Positions 1 through 6,707 of a DNA stretch of 10,156 nucleotides are shown here, one piece after another. The notes beneath the pieces were generated by a model, which saw only the letters and a program-made list of their open reading frames with translations, ran no database searches and had not been told where the DNA came from. The translations under genes and the position numbers were made by a program. The stretch is from Anaerolineales bacterium (lineage in GTDB: Bacteria > Chloroflexota > Anaerolineae > Anaerolineales > Villigracilaceae), in contig JAICRQ010000079.1 of the NCBI GenBank assembly GCA_025966435.1, positions 1 through 10,156 of the forward strand. Reading direction: 5' to 3'. Numbering within the stretch: the first letter of the stretch is position 1; each line of letters starts with the position of its first letter.

Positions 1-534
1 CCCACCGACACAGTTGTCGTCAATTGCACGGGGCACACCTTGCCGGCTGAACAATTCCTGTTTGGGGAAGGTTGGACGCGCGATGTAGATTTACAACGAC
101 AAGAGCCTTCTCCAACCCCTCAGGAAGGTTTGCTTTCCGCACTTAATAATGTGACACCAAACCGATTCCCGCGGGTCGTCGTTGTGGACGACACCTCTGA
201 GGCGCGGCGTCTTATCCGACGCATCCTCCAATCTCAGGGAGATTTCGAGATCTTTGAAGCTACAAACGGGCGTGAGGCGCTTGAGCTCATCGCTCGCGAG
301 CGCCCTGATCTTGTCATCCTTGACTTAATGATGCCTGAAGTTGATGGATTTGCAGTTCTGGACTCTCTGCGTAGTCAGCCTGAAACCGCGAATATTCCTG
401 TCATTGTTGCCACTGCAAAAGAATTGACGGTGGATGAAAAGAGCCGCCTGCAGGGTCAGATCCAATCTCTTATGTTGAAAGGGGATTTCCTTAACGATGA
501 GTTTCTTGAAGAAGTGCGCTCACTTATACGATAA
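1..534 (+). CDS. Receiver-domain protein, 5' end outside window (receiver fused to an unidentified N-terminal part)
   Basis: The frame is open from base 1 to the TAA at 532-534, so the gene starts to the left. The last ~130 residues form a response-regulator receiver domain that accepts phosphate from a histidine kinase. Numbering from the TTG at base 40, the acidic pair is D50/D51 (VVVVDD), the phospho-acceptor is D95 (LVILDLMMPEVDG), the switch residue is T125 (VIVATAK) and the conserved lysine is K147 (LMLKG). No output domain follows, and the protein ends with the last receiver helix. The 55 or so residues before the receiver, beginning PTDTVVVNCTGHTLPAEQ, are not receiver sequence. They loosely recall the C-terminal end of PLP-dependent threonine-synthase-like enzymes, but I cannot confirm this. 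A GTG at 151 could start a stand-alone receiver of about 127 residues, but it has no well-placed ribosome binding site, so a fusion is the simpler reading. The receiver call is firm; the N-terminal identity is open. Confidence 0.8.
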   Translation, partial: PTDTVVVNCTGHTLPAEQFLFGEGWTRDVDLQRQEPSPTPQEGLLSALNNVTPNRFPRVVVVDDTSEARRLIRRILQSQGDFEIFEATNGREALELIARERPDLVILDLMMPEVDGFAVLDSLRSQPETANIPVIVATAKELTVDEKSRLQGQIQSLMLKGDFLNDEFLEEVRSLIR

Positions 535-540
535 AATTGA

Positions 541-569
541 TTACCAGCCAGGCATTGAAACATCATTAT
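541..569 (+). promoter_or_regulatory. Possible sigma-70-type promoter for the transporter gene
   Basis: TTACCA at 541-546 (4 of 6 to TTGACA) and CATTAT at 564-569 (4 of 6 to TATAAT) are separated by exactly 17 bases. It lies just after the stop of the upstream receiver gene and would give a leader of roughly 55 bases before the ATG at 633. Both boxes are imperfect, so this is a weak prediction. Confidence 0.25.
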
Positions 570-573
570 GAAC

Positions 574-602
574 AACGACCGGTGTAGTTGTTACCTGTCG
601 TT
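574..602 (+). terminator. Hairpin followed by a short T-rich run, between receiver gene and transporter
   Basis: AACGAC (574-579) pairs with GTCGTT (597-602). After one C/T mismatch, GGT (581-583) pairs with ACC (593-595), leaving a 9-base loop. The sequence then reads CTGATTTT (603-610), directly before the Shine-Dalgarno region of the transporter. It could be a modest intrinsic terminator of the receiver gene, or a leader hairpin/attenuator if the promoter at 541-569 is real. The pairing is visible in the sequence; the role is inferred. Confidence 0.35.
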
Positions 603-618
603 CTGATTTTAGGAGTGC

Positions 619-624
619 AGGAAA
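619..624 (+). promoter_or_regulatory. Ribosome binding site fixing the transporter start at 633
   Basis: AGGAAA sits 8 bases before ATG 633, with a second purine stretch AGGAG at 611-615. This decides for the ATG at 633 over the upstream in-frame TTG at 588. Confidence 0.6.
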
Positions 625-632
625 TCTTTAGC

Positions 633-1577
633 ATGCAAAACGGTCGAAACACAGGAATCAATGCTGCGCTGATCTCCGCACTGTTTCTTGGTCTAGCCCC
701 CGTCTTTGGCAAGGCTGCCATGGGCGAGGGGAATTTTTCGCCGTTGGCTGTAGTGGCACTGCGAACGAGCATGGCTGCCATGCTGCTGGTGATCCTGATC
801 GTATTCTCCAAGCGTCGCACACTTTATATTTATCCGGCAGGGTTTCTTGGCTGCATGATGGCTGGCGCGGTAAATGGATTTGGCTCCATCTTTTACTATG
901 TGGGCTTGAGCAAGTTAAATGCCAGCGTTGCCCAAATGCTCTATGCCCTTTACCCCTTCTTTGTGGCATTTTGGCTTCAGCTGGATAAACAAACACCCTC
1001 GAAATTGACAGGGGTCCGAATCGTCATTGCAGGCATATCCGCGTTTCTACTGACGAGAGCGGATGCAGGGAATATCGATCCATGGGGCGTGGTGTTCATG
1101 TTAATTGCGGCTGCCCTGTACGCCTTGCATTTGCCCATTAATCAACGTGTGCTTTATGATGTCCCGGCGCCAACAGTGACGGTGTATACCTTGCTCGCCA
1201 TGAGCATGGTTGTCATTCCAGCTTATTTAATTTTTGATCGAAGTTGGCCTGCTGTGAATGCTCCTTGGTTTCCGGTGCTGGCATTAACAGCAGTAACGTT
1301 TTTCTCGAGGCTGATGTTGTTCCTTGGGGTAAAGCATATTGGCGGTATGCAAACTGCGTTGCTGGGATTAGGGGAACTTCTTGTGGCAATTTTGTTCAGC
1401 CATTTGCTTCTCGGTGAGAGCTTGACAACTATGCAATGGATAGGCATGGCAGGCTTGAGCATTAGCCTCCTACTCGTCTGGTTCGAGACCCCACCGTCCA
1501 AGCCTTTGCACCCACACGGACTACTCAGCTGGCTACAACCACCGGATTTCCCAACGGACTTTTATAAGCACAAATAA
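633..1577 (+). CDS. EamA/DMT-superfamily transporter
   Basis: This is a predicted inner-membrane carrier of the drug/metabolite transporter superfamily, whose members move amino acids, nucleotide sugars, drugs or other small metabolites; the substrate cannot be read from sequence. The 314-residue protein has the usual internal duplication: EamA repeat 1 at about residues 10-140 and repeat 2 at about 152-285, each with five hydrophobic helices. The second repeat carries the typical family end (TALLGLGELLVAILFSHLLL, then GESLTTMQWIGMAGL). A charged/proline-rich cytoplasmic tail of about 28 residues follows. The ATG at 633 is chosen because AGGAAA at 619-624 is 8 bases upstream. A TTG at 588 would add 15 residues but lies inside a hairpin and has no good binding site. 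The stop codon is part of a terminator stem. Neighbours on both sides are regulatory genes, which gives no clue to the substrate. Confidence 0.9.
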   Translation: MQNGRNTGINAALISALFLGLAPVFGKAAMGEGNFSPLAVVALRTSMAAMLLVILIVFSKRRTLYIYPAGFLGCMMAGAVNGFGSIFYYVGLSKLNASVAQMLYALYPFFVAFWLQLDKQTPSKLTGVRIVIAGISAFLLTRADAGNIDPWGVVFMLIAAALYALHLPINQRVLYDVPAPTVTVYTLLAMSMVVIPAYLIFDRSWPAVNAPWFPVLALTAVTFFSRLMLFLGVKHIGGMQTALLGLGELLVAILFSHLLLGESLTTMQWIGMAGLSISLLLVWFETPPSKPLHPHGLLSWLQPPDFPTDFYKHK

Positions 1578-1608
1578 ACCCACCGGACAATAAATAATTC
1601 GGTGGGTT
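1577..1608. terminator. Bidirectional intrinsic terminator between convergent genes
   Basis: AACCCACCG (1577-1585) and CGGTGGGTT (1600-1608) form a perfect 9-bp stem with a 14-base AT-rich loop. On the minus strand the stem is followed by a T-rich run (TTTATTTG), so it should work best for the three-gene signalling operon ending at 1644. On the plus strand the downstream T content is weaker. The left arm begins with the last base of the transporter's TAA stop. The position between two convergent genes fits a shared terminator. Confidence 0.75.
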
Positions 1609-1643
1609 ATTCGATGTATTTCCTCTACGATTCGCGGAAAGCT

Positions 1644-2378
1644 TTAACTTTCTGCCTCATACAAATATCCGGTACCGCGTACACTGACGATGCGGTCAGA
1701 GAGGGCAGGAAATGTTTCCAGCTTGTGCCGCAGCCGGCTCACCAAGGGGCGCAAAATCTCCGGCGCCTCCCGTTGAGAAGTATCGTACCCCTGAACTAGT
1801 AAAACCAGCTCCCGATGTGAATAAACGCGTCCCGGGTTCTCGATCAATACCCGAAGCAGACGTCCCTCTGCGGGTGTCAGGTGGATGATATGCTCTTTTT
1901 TGCGAACCTGCCTGCGGGAGAGATCTATGTGAGTGCCATCCTTTAGAGAGAATTCTGCAATGCCCTCATCAACGTCCGAAGTGGAAGTGCCACCGCGCAT
2001 CTTCAGGCGAGCCTCCCGCCGCGCCAATCCCTTCTTTACACTATTCATTACCTGAGCTGGAGGAGCTGGCTTGAGCAGATAATCATGAATGCGCAAACGC
2101 AACGCTTGTATGGCCGACTCGGTCGAACCGAAAGCGGTTAACAAAATGACTTCTGTTTCCGGTGAAATCTGATTGACAACCTGAACAACTTCCAGACCAT
2201 CCATGCCGGGCATACGCAGGTCCACAACAATCAGCTCCACAGGATGCGTTCGGACATATTCCACCGCTGCCTGACCATTCGGCACTGAGTTGACCGTGTA
2301 TCCTTCCAGCCGAAGGATATCTGTCAGGGATTGGCGCGCTACAGGCTCATCATCAACGACAAGAATGTGTGACTTCAT
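1644..2378 (-). CDS. Response regulator: receiver plus OmpR/PhoB-type winged-helix DNA-binding domain
   Basis: This is a probable transcription regulator of 244 residues and the likely DNA-binding output of the signalling operon. The receiver (residues 1-120) has the acidic pair D9/D10, phospho-acceptor D53 (VVDLRMPGMDG), switch T81 and lysine K103. A linker follows, then a winged helix-turn-helix at about 142-241 with the family signature LTPAEGRLLRVL, a recognition-helix region EILRPLVSRLRHKL and the wing IVSVRGTGYLYE. The receiver looks more NtrC-like (LTAFGSTESAIQALR, then DYLLKPAP) than OmpR-like, so the two halves come from different regulator styles. The start overlaps the stop of the upstream kinase gene by four bases (ATGA), and GGAG 7 bases upstream (2389-2386) supports it. 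Cognate kinases are presumably the two encoded just upstream. Target genes are unknown; autoregulation of the operon is plausible but not shown. Confidence 0.92.
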   Translation of the reverse strand: MKSHILVVDDEPVARQSLTDILRLEGYTVNSVPNGQAAVEYVRTHPVELIVVDLRMPGMDGLEVVQVVNQISPETEVILLTAFGSTESAIQALRLRIHDYLLKPAPPAQVMNSVKKGLARREARLKMRGGTSTSDVDEGIAEFSLKDGTHIDLSRRQVRKKEHIIHLTPAEGRLLRVLIENPGRVYSHRELVLLVQGYDTSQREAPEILRPLVSRLRHKLETFPALSDRIVSVRGTGYLYEAES

Positions 2379-3976
2379 TGCTTATCTCCAATGGGTAAGA
2401 ATAAGCGAAAGCAAGCACCCGGTTCGTCCTCATTCACGAGATCCAATGTGCCGCCATGCGCGGTAACAATATTGTAACTCACTGTCAGCCCAAGACCAGT
2501 GCCGCCTTCCTTTGTACTGAAAAACGGTTCAAATATGTTACTACGTCGGTTCTTGGGGATGCCGGGTCCTGTATCCTGAAACGTAATTTCAATCCCGTTT
2601 TCGAACTCGCGGGCGCGAATCATCAACTTACCACCAGCCGGCATTGCATCCAGGGCATTTAAGATGAGATTAAAAAATATTTGCTGGATCTGGCTGCTCA
2701 CCGCATAAATGTTGGGAAGCTCTTCGGGGAGCTCCGCCTGTACTTCAATCTGGCGCAGTCCTAATTGCTGAGAGGTGAGGCTGAGAACATGTTGCAGTAA
2801 TTCCAGAATATCTACCTGCTCCACCTTTGCTGCGCCAGGACGGTAAAAATCGAGCATGCGCTGCATTGTTTTCATTAAGCGCTCAAGCTCTGTCTGCGCA
2901 AGCGCAAAATACTCGCGGCGCTTTTCCGGCGGCAAATCTTCTCGACCCGCCAAATGCAGACAGTTCTGGACCGATTGTAGGGGATTGTTAACTTCATGTG
3001 CAATGGATGCAGTCAGACGACCGGCAGCTGCCATCTTTTCAGCGCGCAGTAATGCCTGCTGTGAATCCTCTACGCGCCGGACATAGTCCCGCAAATCCTC
3101 GTAGAGACTTGCGTTCTCCATGGCAACAACTGCCTGGCGCGCCAGCACGAAGAACATCTCCAAATCCGCCCCGCGGAATGGACGTTCCGTACTGCTGGCA
3201 TCGCGCGCGGCAAACAGCACGCTATGCAGATTGGAACGCGCAACCGGAATCAGGATCGCTGCACCCAGACCGAGTGACGAGAGAAGCGACTGCACATCTT
3301 CTTCCCCGGGGCCCGTGGCGTTGATTACAAAGGGATTCCCATCCGCGTCGACTCGGCTGACAAGATCCGCAGCAAATGCGGATTCATGGACCGGCAACAC
3401 CTTACCGTGCTGTGCCACTACCAAGACTGTACCGTTCTGCACCTGGTAATATCCCACATTGGAACAATTCAGATGCTCACGGATTGCGCTGACAATTAGT
3501 TCAAGAAGCTGGTCGCGGTCTGTTTCTGCGAAAAGGGTTTCGGTCACGTTGAAGAGCGGGCGGAGAGCCGAGACACGTGCGGTATCGCGTTTGCGCTGGT
3601 TATCTGTCATTGCTTGCCGCACAGCCTGGAGCAGCTCATCGCTTTTCTGGAATGGCTTCAACAAGAGCCCATCTACGCCTTGGCGCAATGCGCGAATAGC
3701 TGTCTCAACCGTGCCAAAGCCTGTCATGACCAGGACAGCAATATCGGGTTGGATCATCTGTGCACGTGAGATGACATCAAACCCGTCCACCTCAGGCATA
3801 CGAATGTCTACCACGAGTAAATCAAACCGCTTTTGTTGAAGGTGTTCGATGGCTATGCGCGGGTTTGTTTCCGAAACTACATCATATCCGGCGCGATTCA
3901 GGATACGGTTGCACAGCAGAGCAATGCCGGGTTCATCATCTACCACCAGTACTGAGATTGATTCCATAACTCTCAT
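2375..3976 (-). CDS. Soluble hybrid sensor histidine kinase: receiver-GAF-HisKA-HATPase
   Basis: This is a 533-residue cytoplasmic histidine kinase with a receiver at its N-terminus. The receiver (about 7-125) has D13/D14, phospho-acceptor D57 (VVDIRMPEVDG), T85 and K107. A GAF domain (about 140-290) and a short coiled coil (about 290-315) follow. The dimerisation/phospho-acceptor helix has H327 in IAHEVNNPLQSV, an NtrB-like H-box. The ATP-binding domain has N440 (NLILNALDAM), D468 (DTGPGIP) and the G2 box GGTGLGL at 491-497. All catalytic residues are present and no membrane segments are seen. The gene starts 3 bases after the stop of the larger kinase and ends in an ATGA overlap with the regulator, so it is the middle gene of an operon. 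A second ATG at 3967 gives MESISVLVVDD and is an equally possible start; neither has a strong binding site, which fits translational coupling. The N-terminal receiver suggests control by another kinase, probably its neighbour. Confidence 0.92.
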   Translation of the reverse strand: MRVMESISVLVVDDEPGIALLCNRILNRAGYDVVSETNPRIAIEHLQQKRFDLLVVDIRMPEVDGFDVISRAQMIQPDIAVLVMTGFGTVETAIRALRQGVDGLLLKPFQKSDELLQAVRQAMTDNQRKRDTARVSALRPLFNVTETLFAETDRDQLLELIVSAIREHLNCSNVGYYQVQNGTVLVVAQHGKVLPVHESAFAADLVSRVDADGNPFVINATGPGEEDVQSLLSSLGLGAAILIPVARSNLHSVLFAARDASSTERPFRGADLEMFFVLARQAVVAMENASLYEDLRDYVRRVEDSQQALLRAEKMAAAGRLTASIAHEVNNPLQSVQNCLHLAGREDLPPEKRREYFALAQTELERLMKTMQRMLDFYRPGAAKVEQVDILELLQHVLSLTSQQLGLRQIEVQAELPEELPNIYAVSSQIQQIFFNLILNALDAMPAGGKLMIRAREFENGIEITFQDTGPGIPKNRRSNIFEPFFSTKEGGTGLGLTVSYNIVTAHGGTLDLVNEDEPGACFRLFLPIGDKQ

Positions 3977-3979
3977 CTC

Positions 3980-6604
3980 TTATTGAGGCAGCCAGACGGA
4001 GAACTTCGATCCGGTTCCGGGCTGGCTTTCCACATCGATTTGTCCGCCATGATCTGTAACGATTCCATACGTGACTGACAAACCGAGTCCTGTTCCACCT
4101 TGATCGCCTTTCGTTGTGTAGAACGGTTCAAAAATGCGAGCCTGGTCCAGCTTTGGAATCCCTACACCCGTATCCAGCACGGAAACCTTGATCCAATCGC
4201 GACCGCCGCGCAACGCTGATTCGGTAGAGATTGTCAGTTCTCCGCCGCTCGGCATTGCCTGCAAAGCGTTATGGATCAGGTTAAGCAATACCTGCTTCAT
4301 CTGGTTCACATCCACCAAAACCCAAGGAAGATTTTCCTCCAGCGCAAGCTCTAACGTGACGCCGCTGGTATGCACCAGATGACGGCTCAATGCGACGACA
4401 TCCTCAACAACATCATTTAAAGATGCCCGTGCGCGTGCGCTTTCACTCTGCCGCGCAAAATCGAGAAGGCGGCGCACCACATCCCGGGCACGGGCAGCCT
4501 CACGCATCACAATTTCCAGATCTTTGCGAGTTTCACTCTCTTTGGGAATATCGCTCAAGGCTAATTCGGCAAAACCTGTGACAGAGGTCAGTGGGTTGTT
4601 AAGCTCGTGCGCAATCGCGGCTGCCATCTCTCCTACTGCGGCAAGTTTTGCAGCCTGAACGAGCCGATTTTCTGCTAAACGCTGGGCTTCCATGCGGGCA
4701 CGCAATTCCATCTGTGTGGAACGTAACTGATCGACCGTTACCTGTAAACGCTGGTATTGGTCAGCGCTGGTAATCACGCTGGCAAGAATACCTGCCAGAG
4801 ATTCGAGAGCAATAAAATCATTGTGAGTAAAGGCATTACGTGAGCTGCTTTCCACGTCGATAATGCCCAGCACTTTTTCTCCATCGCGGATAGCAACACA
4901 CATTTCAGAGCCTGCCTGCCAGCCTTTGATTGCGCGATAGCGGCTATCCTGTAGCACATCATTGACGACTAAATCTTCACCAGTCTTGAATACATAACCA
5001 GTAATTCCCCCCCGGAGCGGGTACTCAAACGATTTCATGGCGCGCTTGACGACATTCTGACTTGTGCCACCAAAGCCAGCGATCGTTAGATCTCCCTTTT
5101 CATCTGCAATGAAAACAGAACAGAGTTCGTATTCAAAATAACGCGCGAGCAAATCGGATGTAATCTCTGCAACTTCGCTTGCATCGGTCAGACCAATCAC
5201 CTGCTGCACAACTTCATGGATCAGCCCCAGATTACGGGCGCGGCCTTCCGCTTCTTCACGAAGACGTGTGTAGTCTGCCAGACTGGCAAGATGGCTGGCA
5301 ATCACGACAATCAAGTTTTCATCATAGAGATTAAAGGCATCGCTGCGTAGACTTTCCACACATAATACACCAATGGTCTGACCGCGGAACCGCAGGGGCA
5401 CGTACAATCCTGACAACACTTTGTCATACAACGGAAGCTGAACTTCCGAATCGATTTCGGTTAATCGAACTTTTTGACCACCCGAAAGCACAGGCGCGAT
5501 CCTGTGACCATCTACACTCTGTACATTGGAAATCATATTGTCATCGATTGTCCGATACTCGATCAATAAACGGTTGTCGGAGGAAAGCAGATAGAGGACA
5601 ATCAATTCCGTGCCAAACGCCCGCGAAAGCAAGGCAAACATGCGCCGCGCAATCTGATCCAGACTCCTGCCGGAAGAAACTGTCAGTGCAAAATCATTTA
5701 ACGTGGCAAGGCGGCGCAAATGACCAGCCAGTTCGGCAAACGTGATAATGGTTTCCACAGCCGGCGCCACTTGCGTTGCCAGGTCCGTCAAGCGACTCCA
5801 CTCATCGTTTTTAAAGGCCGCACTGCGCCATAATGCCAGCACGCCAATGAGCCGCTGGCCAATGACCAATGGAACACAGACCCAGAGCTTTGTGCTCGAT
5901 TTCAATCCCTTATGCGGGATTTCGGACCAGAGAGGGTCGCCTCGATTCACAACCATAGGAGTAAGATTGCGGCTCAGGCGGCGCAGGATCGTATTCGAGT
6001 CAATCGCCAGGACAAGGTTGGCGCAGGCTGGCGCGTTCCATTGGGCATGTACTTCCAGGGAATCGCCTCGCCGGATCGCAAGCCAACCTGCCTGAACAGA
6101 AACGAGACGGACAAAAGAGGTCAGGGCACGATCCAGGGCGCGGGGCAAATCATAAGGGTTTTCCGAATCCAGATCTGGAACCAGCAAGGACGCCGCCACC
6201 GATGAGGAAGGAGATGTATCAGACGTGGATACCTCTACCTGTATGCCAGATACAACCAGCCGCCAGAGGCGCTGTGCCTCCGTTGTTAATTGGCTCGCTC
6301 CCGCCAGCACGACGCGTGAAACTCCCGGCAGAGGAAAGGCAAATAACCTGCCAGCCTCTAAGCGACTGGATTCAGGTAAAGAGACAGAACGGCTCTGGCC
6401 ACCGCTTAATGCACCACATAGCCAGGAGTCTACTTCTGCCTGGCTCAGGAACTTAATCAATGGGGGATGTACCTTTTTTACAAGATGATAATTGGCAAGC
6501 ACCCGCCATTTCCCTGCCTCACGTTCCACCAGCGCTGCCCAGAGTGTGCCCGTCAACTGACTGGCTTCCTTTAACTGATTCTCAATGCTCGTATAAGTTG
6601 GCAT
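3980..6604 (-). CDS. Large soluble sensor histidine kinase with tandem GAF domains
   Basis: This is an 874-residue histidine kinase and the first gene of the minus-strand operon. The N-terminus (about 1-122) resembles a diverged GAF fold. Three clearer GAF-type sensor domains follow at about 155-290, 310-446 and 465-613; the last has the familiar GGITGYVFKTGEDLVVNDV stretch. A coiled coil (about 615-650) leads to the HisKA helix with H666 (AIAHELNNPLTSV) and an ATPase domain with N779 (NLIHNALQAM), D811 (DTGVGIP) and GGTGLGL at 836-842. No membrane segment or signal peptide is visible, so it should act in the cytoplasm on small-molecule, redox or gas signals; GAF ligands cannot be told from sequence alone. 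It has no receiver of its own. Its kinase core is closely similar in motif wording to that of the next gene, suggesting duplication. There is no clear Shine-Dalgarno site; a TATAAT box lies 7 bases upstream of the ATG, so the message may be leaderless. Confidence 0.92.
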   Translation of the reverse strand: MPTYTSIENQLKEASQLTGTLWAALVEREAGKWRVLANYHLVKKVHPPLIKFLSQAEVDSWLCGALSGGQSRSVSLPESSRLEAGRLFAFPLPGVSRVVLAGASQLTTEAQRLWRLVVSGIQVEVSTSDTSPSSSVAASLLVPDLDSENPYDLPRALDRALTSFVRLVSVQAGWLAIRRGDSLEVHAQWNAPACANLVLAIDSNTILRRLSRNLTPMVVNRGDPLWSEIPHKGLKSSTKLWVCVPLVIGQRLIGVLALWRSAAFKNDEWSRLTDLATQVAPAVETIITFAELAGHLRRLATLNDFALTVSSGRSLDQIARRMFALLSRAFGTELIVLYLLSSDNRLLIEYRTIDDNMISNVQSVDGHRIAPVLSGGQKVRLTEIDSEVQLPLYDKVLSGLYVPLRFRGQTIGVLCVESLRSDAFNLYDENLIVVIASHLASLADYTRLREEAEGRARNLGLIHEVVQQVIGLTDASEVAEITSDLLARYFEYELCSVFIADEKGDLTIAGFGGTSQNVVKRAMKSFEYPLRGGITGYVFKTGEDLVVNDVLQDSRYRAIKGWQAGSEMCVAIRDGEKVLGIIDVESSSRNAFTHNDFIALESLAGILASVITSADQYQRLQVTVDQLRSTQMELRARMEAQRLAENRLVQAAKLAAVGEMAAAIAHELNNPLTSVTGFAELALSDIPKESETRKDLEIVMREAARARDVVRRLLDFARQSESARARASLNDVVEDVVALSRHLVHTSGVTLELALEENLPWVLVDVNQMKQVLLNLIHNALQAMPSGGELTISTESALRGGRDWIKVSVLDTGVGIPKLDQARIFEPFYTTKGDQGGTGLGLSVTYGIVTDHGGQIDVESQPGTGSKFSVWLPQ

Positions 6605-6611
6605 CGCCTTA

Positions 6612-6617
6612 ATTATA
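6612..6617 (-). promoter_or_regulatory. -10 box (TATAAT) for the signalling operon, leaderless spacing
   Basis: Read on the minus strand, a perfect TATAAT occupies 6617-6612. Its last base is 7 bases from the ATG at 6604, so transcription would begin at or beside the start codon. No convincing -35 box is found at 15-19 bases; a GGGACA at 6646-6641 is too far. The only purine run before the ATG is AAGG, too close to serve as a normal ribosome binding site. Confidence 0.5.
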
Positions 6618-6692
6618 CAGCAGAGGATACTCGTTATATTTGTCCCTACTACACCCTATCCCGTATCACCGACTCATGCACAGGGGGTGGAA

Positions 6693-6701
6693 TGGTAAAA
6701 T
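6693..6701 (+). promoter_or_regulatory. Extended -10 promoter (TGGTAAAAT) for trmFO, leaderless spacing
   Basis: TGG followed by TAAAAT at 6696-6701 is an extended -10 element. Six bases separate it from the ATG at 6708, so the transcript would start at or next to the A of the ATG. No Shine-Dalgarno sequence lies at the usual distance; the GGGGGTGG stretch at about 6683-6690 is too far away and would be upstream of the transcript start. Confidence 0.5.
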
Positions 6702-6707
6702 CAAGTT

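Noticed and set aside
588..632. TTG at 588 as the transporter start
   Set aside because: It has no well-placed ribosome binding site and sits in the loop of the 574-602 hairpin; ATG 633 has AGGAAA 8 bases upstream and begins just before the first helix.
1638..1645. AAAGCTTT palindrome at the end of the regulator gene
   Set aside because: Eight bases is short enough to be chance, and it overlaps coding sequence beside a much stronger terminator.
2856..3839. Several plus-strand open frames opposite the middle kinase
   Set aside because: They overlap each other and the kinase gene, have no family features and are rich in Arg, Ser and Thr in the manner of antisense frames.
6635..6646. A -35 box for the minus-strand operon
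   Set aside because: GGGACA at 6646-6641 is 23 bases from the TATAAT, and hexamers at 15-19 bases match the consensus poorly.
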